This document shows positions 8,135 through 17,012 of a stretch of DNA of 39,810 nucleotides, piece after piece. Position 1 is the first letter of the stretch. Every line of letters begins with the position of its first letter. The position numbers and the translations under genes are program-made. The notes below the pieces were generated by a model. It saw only the letters and a list, made by a program, of their open reading frames with translations. It ran no database searches and was not told where the DNA came from. Source of the DNA: Prochlorococcus sp. AG-363-G03 (lineage in GTDB: Bacteria; Cyanobacteriota; Cyanobacteriia; PCC-6307; Cyanobiaceae). The stretch covers positions 1 to 39,810 of the forward strand of contig QCFJ01000009.1 of assembly GCA_003280265.1 (NCBI GenBank), written 5' to 3'.

Positions 8135-9696
8135 ATTCTCTTTTTCCAATCTATAGGAGAAATTAGAGGGAAAATACAATCCTCTCTCTCTATTTCTTTT
8201 AATGTTTTTTGATTGATGATTTTATTGTCTTTAATCGTATTAATTAACATCCAAAATCTTTTTAGATGCAAGTTGATTCTTTCTCTGGCAAGCTCAGTAG
8301 TAGTTCCTGCCTTGAGAATAAAACTCCAATCAGAGGATTGACATAATAAAAGTTCTCTCCCAGCCTGTCTAATTATTTTTATATTTGATTCATCTATTAA
8401 ACCATCTGAGCAAATACTTACCATCTCTCTCCCAGCTTTACTCCATTCATGAACAATCCATGCATTTGATTTGTCTAACCAATAATCATGAAAGCCACCT
8501 TGTCCCCAACTAGATGGCGAAGGATTGCATAATTGGATTTTAGATGTTGATTGAAGAGCCTCTTTTAGCGTGATTAATTTAATACCTTCATTTTTTGATT
8601 TGATAAATATATTTGAGAGAAATTTTGGTCCTTCAAACCACCAATGTCCAAAAAGCTCTGCATCAAAAGGAGCAATTAACAATGGCTCTATTTGAATTGA
8701 ATTAGATAGATTTATAAGTTGCTTCTTTCTTGCTTTTAAAAAATTTTCGGCGTCTTTTTTAATACTTTCTTTTGCAGCTTGTGGATCATATTCTTCTTTG
8801 TTAGCTAAAGATGTATTTTGAGAAGTAATCTTAAATAATTTAATTCCTAATGGCCTTTTCTCGTTAATACCTATCTTTTTTAAACTCTCTATTGATAAAT
8901 CCCATCCCAAGTCTCTATGGAATTCTCTGTAGTTTGGATTGCCAGGATAACCATCCCTTGCTGACCAAACTGGAAGAGTTGATTCACTATCCCTACCAAA
9001 AAAAGCTACTCCTTTTTTAGTGCAAATTGGAGCATATAATCCATATCTAGGTCTAGGTTCTGCATTCAATAATCCATGTCCATCAAGAACTGCATATCTA
9101 ATACCAGCTTCAGCCATTAATTCATCTAAGCCTTCGTAATAGGCACATTCGGGTAACCAAATGCCTAATGGAGCGTTCCCAAAAAGTCTTTGATGTTCTC
9201 TGACTGCAGTTCTTAATTGAGCTCTAACTGCTTCCGGATTTTCTCTTAAAAGTGGAAGATATCCATGAGTGGCTGCACAAGTAAGAATATCAATTACTTC
9301 TGATGTTTGTAATTTTTTAAATCTTCCTATTAGATCACCTTTGCACCTCTTCCAGCTTTCTAATTGTTTTTGAAAGTGATTTTTTAGATGTAGGGCCGCC
9401 GCTGTGCAGTTTGTTTCTAGTGTATTTAAGACTTCTAATCTAATAGCTACCCATGCTTCAAAGCGATTCTTTAATAGGTCATCCTCTAAAAGCGATAGCA
9501 AAGTTGGCGATAAACCTATTGTGATCTTAGGTGTTTGATCTTTTGCCTTCGAGGCCTCTTCAAGGGTTTCTAAAAGTGGTAAATAACATTCCACTAGAGC
9601 TTGAAAGAACCAATCCTCCTCTAGTGAACCAGGTTCTTCTGATCTCACGTAAGGTAGATGGGCATGCAGGACTATGGCGAGATTGCCTTTAGCCAT
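8131..9696 (-). CDS. GH57 1,4-alpha-glucan branching enzyme
   Basis: A 521-residue glycoside hydrolase family 57 protein with the N-terminal GH57 barrel (LAIVLHAHLPYVR) and C-terminal DUF1957-type helical region. The expected nucleophile is Glu183 in GIWLPECAYY and the acid/base Asp345 in LIAPFDAELFGHWW, both present. Family members of this subgroup are known to form alpha-1,6 branches in glycogen-like glucans, and cyanobacteria commonly carry one in addition to GH13 GlgB. The ATG at 9696 has GGAG seven bases upstream. It converges with crtL with a 4-base overlap. The assignment as a branching enzyme rather than an amylase rests on subfamily resemblance. Confidence 0.82.
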   Translation of the reverse strand: MAKGNLAIVLHAHLPYVRSEEPGSLEEDWFFQALVECYLPLLETLEEASKAKDQTPKITIGLSPTLLSLLEDDLLKNRFEAWVAIRLEVLNTLETNCTAAALHLKNHFQKQLESWKRCKGDLIGRFKKLQTSEVIDILTCAATHGYLPLLRENPEAVRAQLRTAVREHQRLFGNAPLGIWLPECAYYEGLDELMAEAGIRYAVLDGHGLLNAEPRPRYGLYAPICTKKGVAFFGRDSESTLPVWSARDGYPGNPNYREFHRDLGWDLSIESLKKIGINEKRPLGIKLFKITSQNTSLANKEEYDPQAAKESIKKDAENFLKARKKQLINLSNSIQIEPLLIAPFDAELFGHWWFEGPKFLSNIFIKSKNEGIKLITLKEALQSTSKIQLCNPSPSSWGQGGFHDYWLDKSNAWIVHEWSKAGREMVSICSDGLIDESNIKIIRQAGRELLLCQSSDWSFILKAGTTTELARERINLHLKRFWMLINTIKDNKIINQKTLKEIEREDCIFPLISPIDWKKRI

Positions 9697-10033
9697 TAAA
9701 ACTCCAAGATTTTCGGAATAGATCTTTGGATACTTATACTCTTTAGTCGCACTATAAAAGATAAATTTTAAGTTCTAATCCAAATCTAGTTAAATTAGAT
9801 ACGTAATTTAGTAAGTTGGAAATAATTAATTTTGATCTATTACTTAGAATTTCTTCATGCAAATTTTAGGTTCAATTTTAAATTTCTAATTTTTAGAAAT
9901 AAAAAAAATAAAAAGATCAATTGAATAGTTAGAAACTTAATGTTTTTTGTAAAAATTTGTTAGAAATATACTACAATTAATTTGATTCATTTAGACCTTG
10001 AAAAGGTCTAGTTATTTTTATATTTTTCATGCT
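9697..10033. other. Divergent 337-base intergenic region before leuA
   Basis: A very AT-rich region between the GH57 gene and leuA with no convincing gene. It contains two perfect 8-base inverted repeats, each with a 3-base loop, at 9882-9900 and 9992-10010. A TATACT element (9967-9972) could be a -10 box for leuA. The promoter and GGAG ribosome site of the GH57 gene lie at its left end. Confidence 0.6.
9992..10010 (+). promoter_or_regulatory. Stem-loop in the leuA leader, terminator-like
   Basis: TAGACCTT, loop GAA, AAGGTCTA form a perfect 8-bp hairpin, followed by GTTATTTTTATATTTTT and then the leuA ATG at 10034. The hairpin plus T-rich tail resembles an intrinsic terminator in the leader and ends 23 bases before the start codon. 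It could act in attenuation, translation control or mRNA stability. No leader peptide rich in leucine codons was found. Confidence 0.45.
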
Positions 10034-11653
10034 ATGGCCAAAGATCCAGGCCGAGTTTTAATTTTTGATACCACATTAAGAGATGGAGAACAATCCCCTG
10101 GTGCGAGTCTGAATTTAGAAGAAAAGTTGGCTATTGCTCAACAATTAGCAAGACTAGGCGTAGATGTTATTGAGGCAGGATTCCCTTTCGCTAGCCCTGG
10201 AGATTTTGCTGCAGTTCAGAAAATAGCTGAGCAAGTAGGAGGCAAAGAAGGACCTATTATTTGCGGATTATCAAGAGCCTCAAAACCTGATATAAAAGCT
10301 TGTGCCGATGCTATCGCTCCAGCACCAAAAAAAAGGATACATACCTTTATCGCAACTAGTGATATTCATCTTGAACATAAATTAAGGAAATCCAGAAAAG
10401 AAGTTCTCGATATTGTTCCAGATATGGTTAACTACGCTAAAGGTTTTGTCGATGATGTTGAGTTTTCTTGTGAAGATGCAGCAAGAAGTGATTTGGATTT
10501 TTTATATGAAGTAATTGAATTAGCCATATCTTCAGGTGCCAATACTATAAATATTCCAGATACCGTTGGATATACAACCCCTTCTGAGTTTGGAGATTTA
10601 ATATTAAATATTAATAAAAATGTTCCAAATATAAACGAAGCAGTTCTTTCGGTTCATGGCCATAACGACTTAGGACTTGCTGTGGCAAATTTCCTTGAGG
10701 CGGTAAAGAATGGAGCTAGACAGCTTGAATGCACGATTAATGGAATCGGAGAGAGAGCAGGTAATGCTGCTTTAGAGGAATTGATTATGGCTTTACATGT
10801 AAGAAGATCATATTTTAATCCTTTTTTTGGGAGACCTCCTGAATCTCCAACACCTTTAACAGCAGTTAGAACAGAGGAAATAACTAAGTCCTCACGATTG
10901 GTCTCTAATTTAACTGGTATGGTCGTTCAACCAAATAAAGCAATTGTTGGAGCGAATGCTTTTGCACATGAATCTGGAATACATCAAGATGGAGTTTTGA
11001 AGAATAGGCTTACCTACGAAATTATCGATGCAAAAACAGTTGGCTTGTCAGACAATAAAATTTCTCTAGGTAAATTAAGTGGTAGGAGTGCCGTTAGGGC
11101 TAGACTAGAAGACCTTGGGTATGATTTAAATAGAGAAGATCTTAATGATGCTTTTGCTAGATTTAAAGACTTAGCTGATAGAAAAAGAGAAATAACAGAT
11201 CGTGATTTAGAAGCCATTGTTAGTGAGCAAGTTCAACTTCCAGAAGCTTTGTTCCAATTGAAATTGGTCCAAGTAAGTTGTGGAACATCGCTAAGACCCA
11301 CTGCAACCGTAACTGTCGTTGGCGAAGATGGAGAGGAGAAAACAGCTGTTTCCCTAGGTACTGGTCCTGTTGATGCAGTAGTGCGAGCTTTAGATTCTCT
11401 AACTGAAGAACCCAATGAATTAATTGAATTCTCTGTAAAGTCCGTTACGGAAGGAATAGATGCTTTAGGCGAAGTTACGATTCGAATAAGAAGAGATGGA
11501 AGCCTATTCTCTGGTCATTCAGCTGATACTGATGTTGTTGTTGCAGCTGCGCAAGCATACATAAATGCGCTTAATAGATTAGTAGCCGCTGAGGGAAGGA
11601 AATCCATTCATCCGCAACATGATTTCGCCAAGGCAGATAAAAAAGGGGTTTAA
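10034..11653 (+). CDS. leuA: 2-isopropylmalate synthase
   Basis: LeuA condenses acetyl-CoA with 2-oxoisovalerate, the first committed step of leucine synthesis. From ATG 10034 it has 539 residues. The catalytic TIM barrel shows [13 protein letters not shown] at 11-23 and the metal-binding HGHND at 208-212. Then come the linker [10 protein letters not shown] and a C-terminal regulatory domain (about 400-530) where leucine feedback normally acts. An in-frame TTG at 9998 would add 12 residues ([12 protein letters not shown]), but it lies inside the leader hairpin and family members start near MAKDPGRV, so I reject it. It is a full-length LeuA of the long, feedback-regulated type. A leader hairpin lies just upstream. 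Confidence 0.94.
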   Translation: MAKDPGRVLIFDTTLRDGEQSPGASLNLEEKLAIAQQLARLGVDVIEAGFPFASPGDFAAVQKIAEQVGGKEGPIICGLSRASKPDIKACADAIAPAPKKRIHTFIATSDIHLEHKLRKSRKEVLDIVPDMVNYAKGFVDDVEFSCEDAARSDLDFLYEVIELAISSGANTINIPDTVGYTTPSEFGDLILNINKNVPNINEAVLSVHGHNDLGLAVANFLEAVKNGARQLECTINGIGERAGNAALEELIMALHVRRSYFNPFFGRPPESPTPLTAVRTEEITKSSRLVSNLTGMVVQPNKAIVGANAFAHESGIHQDGVLKNRLTYEIIDAKTVGLSDNKISLGKLSGRSAVRARLEDLGYDLNREDLNDAFARFKDLADRKREITDRDLEAIVSEQVQLPEALFQLKLVQVSCGTSLRPTATVTVVGEDGEEKTAVSLGTGPVDAVVRALDSLTEEPNELIEFSVKSVTEGIDALGEVTIRIRRDGSLFSGHSADTDVVVAAAQAYINALNRLVAAEGRKSIHPQHDFAKADKKGV

Positions 11654-11771
11654 CCACTTTTAGGTCATTTTGATATGTGGAATAGGGTTGCGTAAATTTT
11701 TTTTGAAAAACTTCTTTAAAACATTATTCAAAGATTAATATATCTTGTGACGATTTGATAAGCGTACATAA

Positions 11772-12011
11772 ATGACTTTAAAAAGAAATCTTTACCGACT
11801 TACTGGGCTTGATGGGGCTCCACATCATGTCCTAGATGCTCCTTATGAAAGTATTGATGCAGCAATTTTTGCTGCAAAGTCTTGGTGTGATGGACAAGGA
11901 TTGAAGTGCAAAATTAAAGACAGAGGAATAGGTGTACAAGTGCTTGCGGGAAATGGAACTTGGAGAACAGTTTGTTATCCAACTAATTGTTTGAAATTGT
12001 CTATCGCTTAA
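11772..12011 (+). CDS. Small conserved hypothetical protein
   Basis: A 79-residue soluble protein of unknown function. It looks like a compact alpha/beta domain: a basic N-terminus (TLKRNLYRLTG), a helix around SIDAAIFAAKSWCDGQG, and a glycine-containing strand pair before TVCYPTNCLKLS. Three cysteines are present (one in the helix, two near the end) but not in a recognised metal-binding pattern. Codon use resembles the neighbours and the ATG at 11772 is a reasonable start, so I think it is a real gene. It stands 118 bases after leuA and 54 bases before a small membrane protein with which it may be cotranscribed. Confidence 0.65.
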   Translation: MTLKRNLYRLTGLDGAPHHVLDAPYESIDAAIFAAKSWCDGQGLKCKIKDRGIGVQVLAGNGTWRTVCYPTNCLKLSIA

Positions 12012-12065
12012 AATAAATTGTGATTAAGGTCGTATGTTTTTATTTAAAGGAATAATTTTTTAAAA

Positions 12066-12455
12066 ATGGGTTCAGGAATGCGCGGCTACTGGACACTTGC
12101 TTGGTTTGGCTTAGTCTCAAATACGCTTGCAATTCCATTTATTGCCTATGTAGTTGGATCAGGACCGCCTCTGCAAACGGCAAATATAACAATTGCTATT
12201 AGCCTTGCCTGGCCATCTGCAGTGACTGGGATTGTCGCTTCTGCGGGTTTATTTGCTCAAAGAGGTTGGGGTGTGATTTTATCAATAGTTGCTTTGTCTA
12301 TGACTCTTTCAGGAACTTTGCCCTATGGGATAATTAGGTTGATTAAAGTAAATGATCTTTTTGGTATTAGCGGCTTATCATTACTTATTGCTTTTCTGAA
12401 TTTATTAGCACTACTTTACTGGTGTAGAAGAGGTCACAGAAGAATTAGGCTTTAA
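12066..12455 (+). CDS. Small four-helix membrane protein, unknown function
   Basis: A 129-residue integral membrane protein with four predicted transmembrane helices (about 8-30, 41-65, 68-90 and 100-119) and a short, strongly basic C-terminus (CRRGHRRIRL) that should lie in the cytoplasm. I recognise no domain or catalytic motif. A second methionine at residue 5 is an alternative start. The gene ends 33 bases from the opposing stop codon of the HD phosphohydrolase. Function is not inferable from sequence; regular codon use and clean hydrophobic periodicity support that it is expressed as a protein. Confidence 0.65.
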   Translation: MGSGMRGYWTLAWFGLVSNTLAIPFIAYVVGSGPPLQTANITIAISLAWPSAVTGIVASAGLFAQRGWGVILSIVALSMTLSGTLPYGIIRLIKVNDLFGISGLSLLIAFLNLLALLYWCRRGHRRIRL

Positions 12456-12488
12456 CTTATTAAATATTTCAATAGATGCGGTAATTTT

Positions 12489-14576
12489 CTACCTAGAATT
12501 TAAGCTGGGATATTTCAACCTTCTGTGGCGCATCCTCCTCCAGACAGAGACGAAAGCCCTAAGTATTATTTCTATTTCTGCTCTCGTTAAACTACTTTCT
12601 TTTAATTGGCCATCAATCTGACGAGACTGAATTATTTTCCTTACTGTTTTGCAAGCATCATTATCTGATGATGATGCGTCTAGAGCTCTTAATGCTGCTT
12701 CGCAACCATCTGCAAGCATGAGTATTCCCGTTTCTTTGGAATGAGGAATAGGACCTTTATATCTGAAACGTTTTTCAGAGACAGAAGGATCTCTTTCTTT
12801 GGCTTTATGAAGAAAATAACCCATTTTTAAAGTCCCTTGATGTTCTGGAATGAAGTCAGCAATGGGTGATGGAAGTCGATATCTCCTTGCAAGCTTTAAT
12901 CCTTCATCTACATGTGCTTGAAGAATATCTGCGCTTTTATATGGATTTTTGATTTCTTCATGGGGGTTTGTTCCATCTTTCTGATTTTCAATAAACCAAT
13001 TAGGAGCGTGTAGCTTTCCAACATCATGGTATAGGGCTCCAGTCCTTATTAAGTCGACATCAGCTCCAATTACTCTTGCTCCTTCCTCGGCAAGACTTAG
13101 AATTGTTAAAGTATGCTCAAATGTGCCTGGTGCTTCTCTAGATAAACGGCGAAGTAACGGACGTTCTTGATCAGCTAGCTCCATTAATCTTGCTCTTGTA
13201 AGTAATCCAAAAGTATTTTCTAATATGGGAATAATTAATATCGTTACCATCAGCATTGCACTTATAATAAGTGTTTCGTTCAGTAGAGAATTAGGATCAA
13301 ATGATAGATTATTAAATTCTAAATTTTTTGCTTTAATTAGTTGATTAAATATAAACCATTGTCCTAATAATGCCCCAAAAGGTATAAAAACTGCTATTTG
13401 AAGAATTTGTGCACGGCTTCTCATCCTTCTGCCTAAAAAGGCTATAAATGATCCAGCAATGCAAGCAATTATTAATCTAATTTCATTTGAACTATCAAGA
13501 GATGTTGGCCATATTAAACTAGCAGTAGCCATCCAAGCTAATGAGGTTATTGTACCTATTCCTTGTGAAAGAAGGAGTGTTGGAGGTAATATTAATTGCA
13601 ATGGGCTTGCAATCGTACCAAGCCAGTCTTTTGTTAGTTGAACTACAAATAATAAAGTTAAAGAAAGTAAGCCATGCTTAGCTTTAAGTCTAGGCTTTTC
13701 TCTTCTCATAATCATCAGAAGTAAACCACAACTTCCCATAGATTCTGTGAAGGTTATTAACCACTTTATTGGCCTAGGACTTCGACTTACCTTGTTAAAA
13801 TGTTCTAGAATATCAAAGTCTTGAGAACTTATGGGCTCTCCTTTCTTTGATATTAAGCTACCTTCTTTAACTTTTATAATTTTTAGTTCGTCATTATCTA
13901 TTAAATTTTCAAGTAATATGTTTGTTTCCGGGTAATCAATTTTTAAATTACTTTTCAGATAAAAACTTGTCGATAATACTTTCGCTCCCAATGATCTGCT
14001 TGGATATTCTTTGGCGCCTAGATCTAGTAATTGTAGAGATGAAGCTTCATTAAGTTGATCAAATGCAAGCGTATTTATAATTCCTTGAGATAGCATTCTC
14101 TTTGATGCTTTTTTTATCTCTTCTTCCCAGCTTTTCCATTCACTATTGGAAACATTAATCAGCCATTTCTTTTCTGAATCGGTTGGATTGATTTTATTTA
14201 TATCTGCTTCGAAAGTAGGATCTTTTGAGGTGCGAAGTTTTTTGATTTTCTTTAAAACAATCTTTTCTAAATTATTGGTTTGATTTTCATCGATAACTTG
14301 GAGAAAATTGTCTTCTAAGCCTTTTTTCTTCTCTTTTAGTGCTTGTGTATCTATTACTAATGCATCCTTTGGTGCTATTTCGTTGGTTTGAGCAATATCT
14401 CCAGGTTTGAGATCCGGAACAGCAAGTAACTTATAACTTGAAAATATTGCTACTAATAGGCAGACCAATAGTAGACCTAACTTGTCAGTGGCTGACCAGC
14501 GAAGTATTGGACGTCTGGGAGATTGGCTCCCTAACCATATTCTCCATATTTTTTTTGGACTCGGTAATTTAGCCAC
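12489..14576 (-). CDS. 7TM-HD domain phosphohydrolase, PgpH-like (possible c-di-AMP phosphodiesterase)
   Basis: A 695-residue membrane protein. An N-terminal helix (about 33-52) leads into an extracytoplasmic region of about 200 residues, then a cluster of about seven membrane helices (about 265-460), then a cytoplasmic HD domain. The HD metal ligands look intact: TFEHTLTIL, LYHDVGKLH near 516-521, AHVDEG, and EHQGT. This architecture is that of PgpH, known in Firmicutes to hydrolyse cyclic di-AMP. The cyanobacterial orthologue is expected to do the same, but that is inference. The start is a GTG at 14576. It is divergent from folD across 70 bases and converges on the small membrane protein gene. 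Confidence 0.82.
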   Translation of the reverse strand: MAKLPSPKKIWRIWLGSQSPRRPILRWSATDKLGLLLVCLLVAIFSSYKLLAVPDLKPGDIAQTNEIAPKDALVIDTQALKEKKKGLEDNFLQVIDENQTNNLEKIVLKKIKKLRTSKDPTFEADINKINPTDSEKKWLINVSNSEWKSWEEEIKKASKRMLSQGIINTLAFDQLNEASSLQLLDLGAKEYPSRSLGAKVLSTSFYLKSNLKIDYPETNILLENLIDNDELKIIKVKEGSLISKKGEPISSQDFDILEHFNKVSRSPRPIKWLITFTESMGSCGLLLMIMRREKPRLKAKHGLLSLTLLFVVQLTKDWLGTIASPLQLILPPTLLLSQGIGTITSLAWMATASLIWPTSLDSSNEIRLIIACIAGSFIAFLGRRMRSRAQILQIAVFIPFGALLGQWFIFNQLIKAKNLEFNNLSFDPNSLLNETLIISAMLMVTILIIPILENTFGLLTRARLMELADQERPLLRRLSREAPGTFEHTLTILSLAEEGARVIGADVDLIRTGALYHDVGKLHAPNWFIENQKDGTNPHEEIKNPYKSADILQAHVDEGLKLARRYRLPSPIADFIPEHQGTLKMGYFLHKAKERDPSVSEKRFRYKGPIPHSKETGILMLADGCEAALRALDASSSDNDACKTVRKIIQSRQIDGQLKESSLTRAEIEIILRAFVSVWRRMRHRRLKYPSLNSR

Positions 14577-14646
14577 TGGCCTTTTTCACCTTCGCCTAAC
14601 GCTAGGTTTAATGCGTTGATTAATTGAAATTGTATTCATTTTATTT

Positions 14647-15558
14647 ATGCCAAACATTTTAGATGGAAAAAAACTTGCTCAGGAGATTGAACTCATTCTT
14701 AAACAGACTATAGAATCTGGATCAAAACTTGCGAAGCGTCCCCCGGGTTTAGCTGTGCTAAGGGTTGGTAACGATCCTGCAAGTGGAGTTTATGTCAATT
14801 ACAAGGAAAAAGCATGCGATCGAATAGGTGTTAGAAGTTTTGCTAATCATTTAAAAGAAGATATTTCATTGGAAGAACTTAGAGAAATCATTAAAAGTTT
14901 GAATGAAGAAAAGAATGTTGATGGAATTTTATTGCAACTTCCTTTGCCTTCGCATCTGGATGAGGATTCCTTGCTTAGGAGTATAGATCCTGACAAGGAT
15001 GCTGATGGATTACACCCTTTGAATCTTGGACGATTAATAAAGGGTGAAAAAGGCCCAAGATCATGTACCCCTGCAGGAGTTATGGCTCTGCTTAAGCGAA
15101 ACCAAATAACAATAGAAGGAAAAAGAGCTGTGGTGGTTGGAAGGAGCATTCTAGTTGGCAAGCCAATGGCTTTAATGCTTGAAGCCGCAAATGCCACTGT
15201 TACGGTTGCTCATTCAAGAACTAAAGATCTAGTCTCTATAACTAGGGAGGCTGATTTACTTGTTGTAGCTGCTGGAAAGCCTTATCTGATAGGACACAAT
15301 CATGTAAGTGATAATTGTGTCGTTATTGATGTAGGTATTCATAGACTTAAACCTGAAGAAGAAAATCTGAAAGAGAGAAAAAAGATCAAACTCTGTGGAG
15401 ATGTAAAGATGTTTGAAATTGAAGACAAAGTAGCTGCTTATTCTCCTGTGCCTGGAGGTGTGGGGCCTATGACAGTAACAATGCTTCTAGCAAATACGGT
15501 TGATAGGTGGCAGAAACATTGTGGATTACCTTTAACTATTAGTCATTTACTTCCATGA
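14647..15558 (+). CDS. folD: Bifunctional methylenetetrahydrofolate dehydrogenase/cyclohydrolase
   Basis: FolD interconverts 5,10-methylene-, 5,10-methenyl- and 10-formyl-tetrahydrofolate using NADP, supplying one-carbon units for purines and formyl-Met. The 303 residues show [13 protein letters not shown] with the catalytic lysine, [26 protein letters not shown], the Rossmann motif [17 protein letters not shown], and the C-terminal [15 protein letters not shown]. This is slightly longer than the usual 285 residues because of a charged stretch ([12 protein letters not shown]) near 235-246. It begins a plus-strand run with crtE 42 bases downstream. Confidence 0.95.
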   Translation: MPNILDGKKLAQEIELILKQTIESGSKLAKRPPGLAVLRVGNDPASGVYVNYKEKACDRIGVRSFANHLKEDISLEELREIIKSLNEEKNVDGILLQLPLPSHLDEDSLLRSIDPDKDADGLHPLNLGRLIKGEKGPRSCTPAGVMALLKRNQITIEGKRAVVVGRSILVGKPMALMLEAANATVTVAHSRTKDLVSITREADLLVVAAGKPYLIGHNHVSDNCVVIDVGIHRLKPEEENLKERKKIKLCGDVKMFEIEDKVAAYSPVPGGVGPMTVTMLLANTVDRWQKHCGLPLTISHLLP

Positions 15559-15600
15559 ATCCCAATGTCCTGACAGAATTGATAGAAATCAATTTTTTGC

Positions 15601-16500
15601 ATGCAGGAAGCAATCGCTTCTTTTGACTTCGCGGAGTATCTAGAAAAATCTAGAGCTCTCGTTGAACTTGCGCTGGATGCCTCTCTGGGCCCTGAAAAGC
15701 CTGAAAAATTAAGAGAATCTATGCGCTATTCTCTTTTGGCCGGAGGAAAAAGATTAAGGCCGATTCTTTGTCTAGCTGCTTGTGAACTTGCTGGAGGAGA
15801 AGTCGAAAAAGCTCTCCCTACTGCAGTAGCTCTGGAAATGATTCACACGATGTCTCTTATCCATGATGATCTACCTTCAATGGATAATGATGATTTACGT
15901 CGAGGACGTCCTACTAATCACAAAGTCTATGGAGATGCTGTAGCAATACTTGCTGGAGATGCTCTATTGACTAGGGCTTTTGAGATGGTATCAATACGGA
16001 CAAAGGGGATACCATCAGAGAGACTTTTGAAAGTAGTAGGTGAGCTCTCATTAGTTGCAGGGGCACCTGGATTAGTGGGAGGTCAAGTAGTTGATCTTGA
16101 TTGTGAAGGTAAAGAGGTTGATTTGGATACCTTAGAGTATATTCATCTTCACAAAACAGGAGCTTTGCTAAAGGCATGTGTTACTTGTGGAGCATTAATT
16201 GGTGGGGCGGATGAGAAGCTTCTGGAAGCATTAGGTGTCTATGCAAGAGGGATAGGATTGGCATTTCAAATAATTGATGACATTCTTGACGTAACAGCAA
16301 GTAGTGATGTGTTGGGCAAAACAGCAGGAAAAGATTTAATTGCTGATAAAACTACTTATCCAAAATTACTTGGTCTTGAGGAATCAAGAAGGAGAGCGGA
16401 TCTATTAGTAGCTAGAGCAAAAAATGCTCTTGATCCTTGGTCTGAAAAATCAAAACCTCTTCTTGCATTGGCTGATTACATAACAAGTAGAGATAGATGA
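15601..16500 (+). CDS. crtE: Geranylgeranyl diphosphate synthase
   Basis: A 299-residue trans-prenyltransferase that elongates DMAPP/GPP/FPP with IPP to GGPP, the precursor of carotenoids, phytol and quinone tails. The first aspartate-rich motif is [11 protein letters not shown] (88-98) and the second is IIDDILD (223-229). The KRLRP substrate site is at 50-54. The chain-length region before the first Asp motif fits a type II (FPP/GGPP) enzyme. FPP versus GGPP specificity is not provable from sequence, but cyanobacterial orthologues are CrtE. The stop codon overlaps the ATG of the DUF212 gene by four bases. Confidence 0.92.
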   Translation: MQEAIASFDFAEYLEKSRALVELALDASLGPEKPEKLRESMRYSLLAGGKRLRPILCLAACELAGGEVEKALPTAVALEMIHTMSLIHDDLPSMDNDDLRRGRPTNHKVYGDAVAILAGDALLTRAFEMVSIRTKGIPSERLLKVVGELSLVAGAPGLVGGQVVDLDCEGKEVDLDTLEYIHLHKTGALLKACVTCGALIGGADEKLLEALGVYARGIGLAFQIIDDILDVTASSDVLGKTAGKDLIADKTTYPKLLGLEESRRRADLLVARAKNALDPWSEKSKPLLALADYITSRDR

Positions 16501-17012
16501 GTACCAATCCGGCTTTCGAATCTCAATTTATTTACATTCTTGATAATGCTGTATTGGCTTGGGGCCTTGCAGCATGTGGTATCGCTCAATTTTCTAAATT
16601 ATTATTTGAGTTAATTTTTAAGCAAAGCTGGAGACCATCAGTACTTATAGAAACAGGCGGTATGCCTTCAAGTCATTCGGCTTTGGTAACAGGAACTGCT
16701 GCAGGAATTGGGCTTCAGCTTGGTTTTAATGATCCTTTATTTGCTTTGGCTACAACAATTGCTTTTATCGTTATGTATGATGCTTCTGGCATAAGAAGAT
16801 CAGCAGGTTTAACTGCTGCAAAAGTTAATGAGATTTTAAAAGATAATTACACTGAATTATCGACTGAAACTATTTTAAAAGAGTCTTTAGGACATACAAA
16901 AATTGAAGTATTAGTCGGGAGTTTTGTTGGACCTATGGTTGCTTTGCCAGGTATTTTCTTCCTTGGTTCTCCTTTGAATATTTTGCAAATGATAGGATTA
17001 TTTTCTGTGTGA
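16497..17012 (+). CDS. Divergent PAP2-family (DUF212) membrane protein
   Basis: A 171-residue membrane protein of the divergent PAP2/acid phosphatase-haloperoxidase related family. The family core [15 protein letters not shown] lies at about 53-66, a PSxH phosphatase-like motif, followed by [16 protein letters not shown] at about 94-109. There are three or four hydrophobic segments. No activity has been firmly assigned to this family that I can name. Its ATG lies in ATGA, overlapping the crtE stop, and its stop overlaps the next gene in GTGTGA, so synthesis is likely coupled with GGPP synthase. A role as a prenyl-diphosphate phosphatase is a speculative possibility. Confidence 0.85.
   Translation: MSTNPAFESQFIYILDNAVLAWGLAACGIAQFSKLLFELIFKQSWRPSVLIETGGMPSSHSALVTGTAAGIGLQLGFNDPLFALATTIAFIVMYDASGIRRSAGLTAAKVNEILKDNYTELSTETILKESLGHTKIEVLVGSFVGPMVALPGIFFLGSPLNILQMIGLFSV

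Noticed and set aside
9998-10033. TTG start twelve codons upstream for leuA
   Set aside because: It lies inside the leader hairpin and the added residues are not conserved-looking; ATG 10034 starts at the usual LeuA N-terminus.
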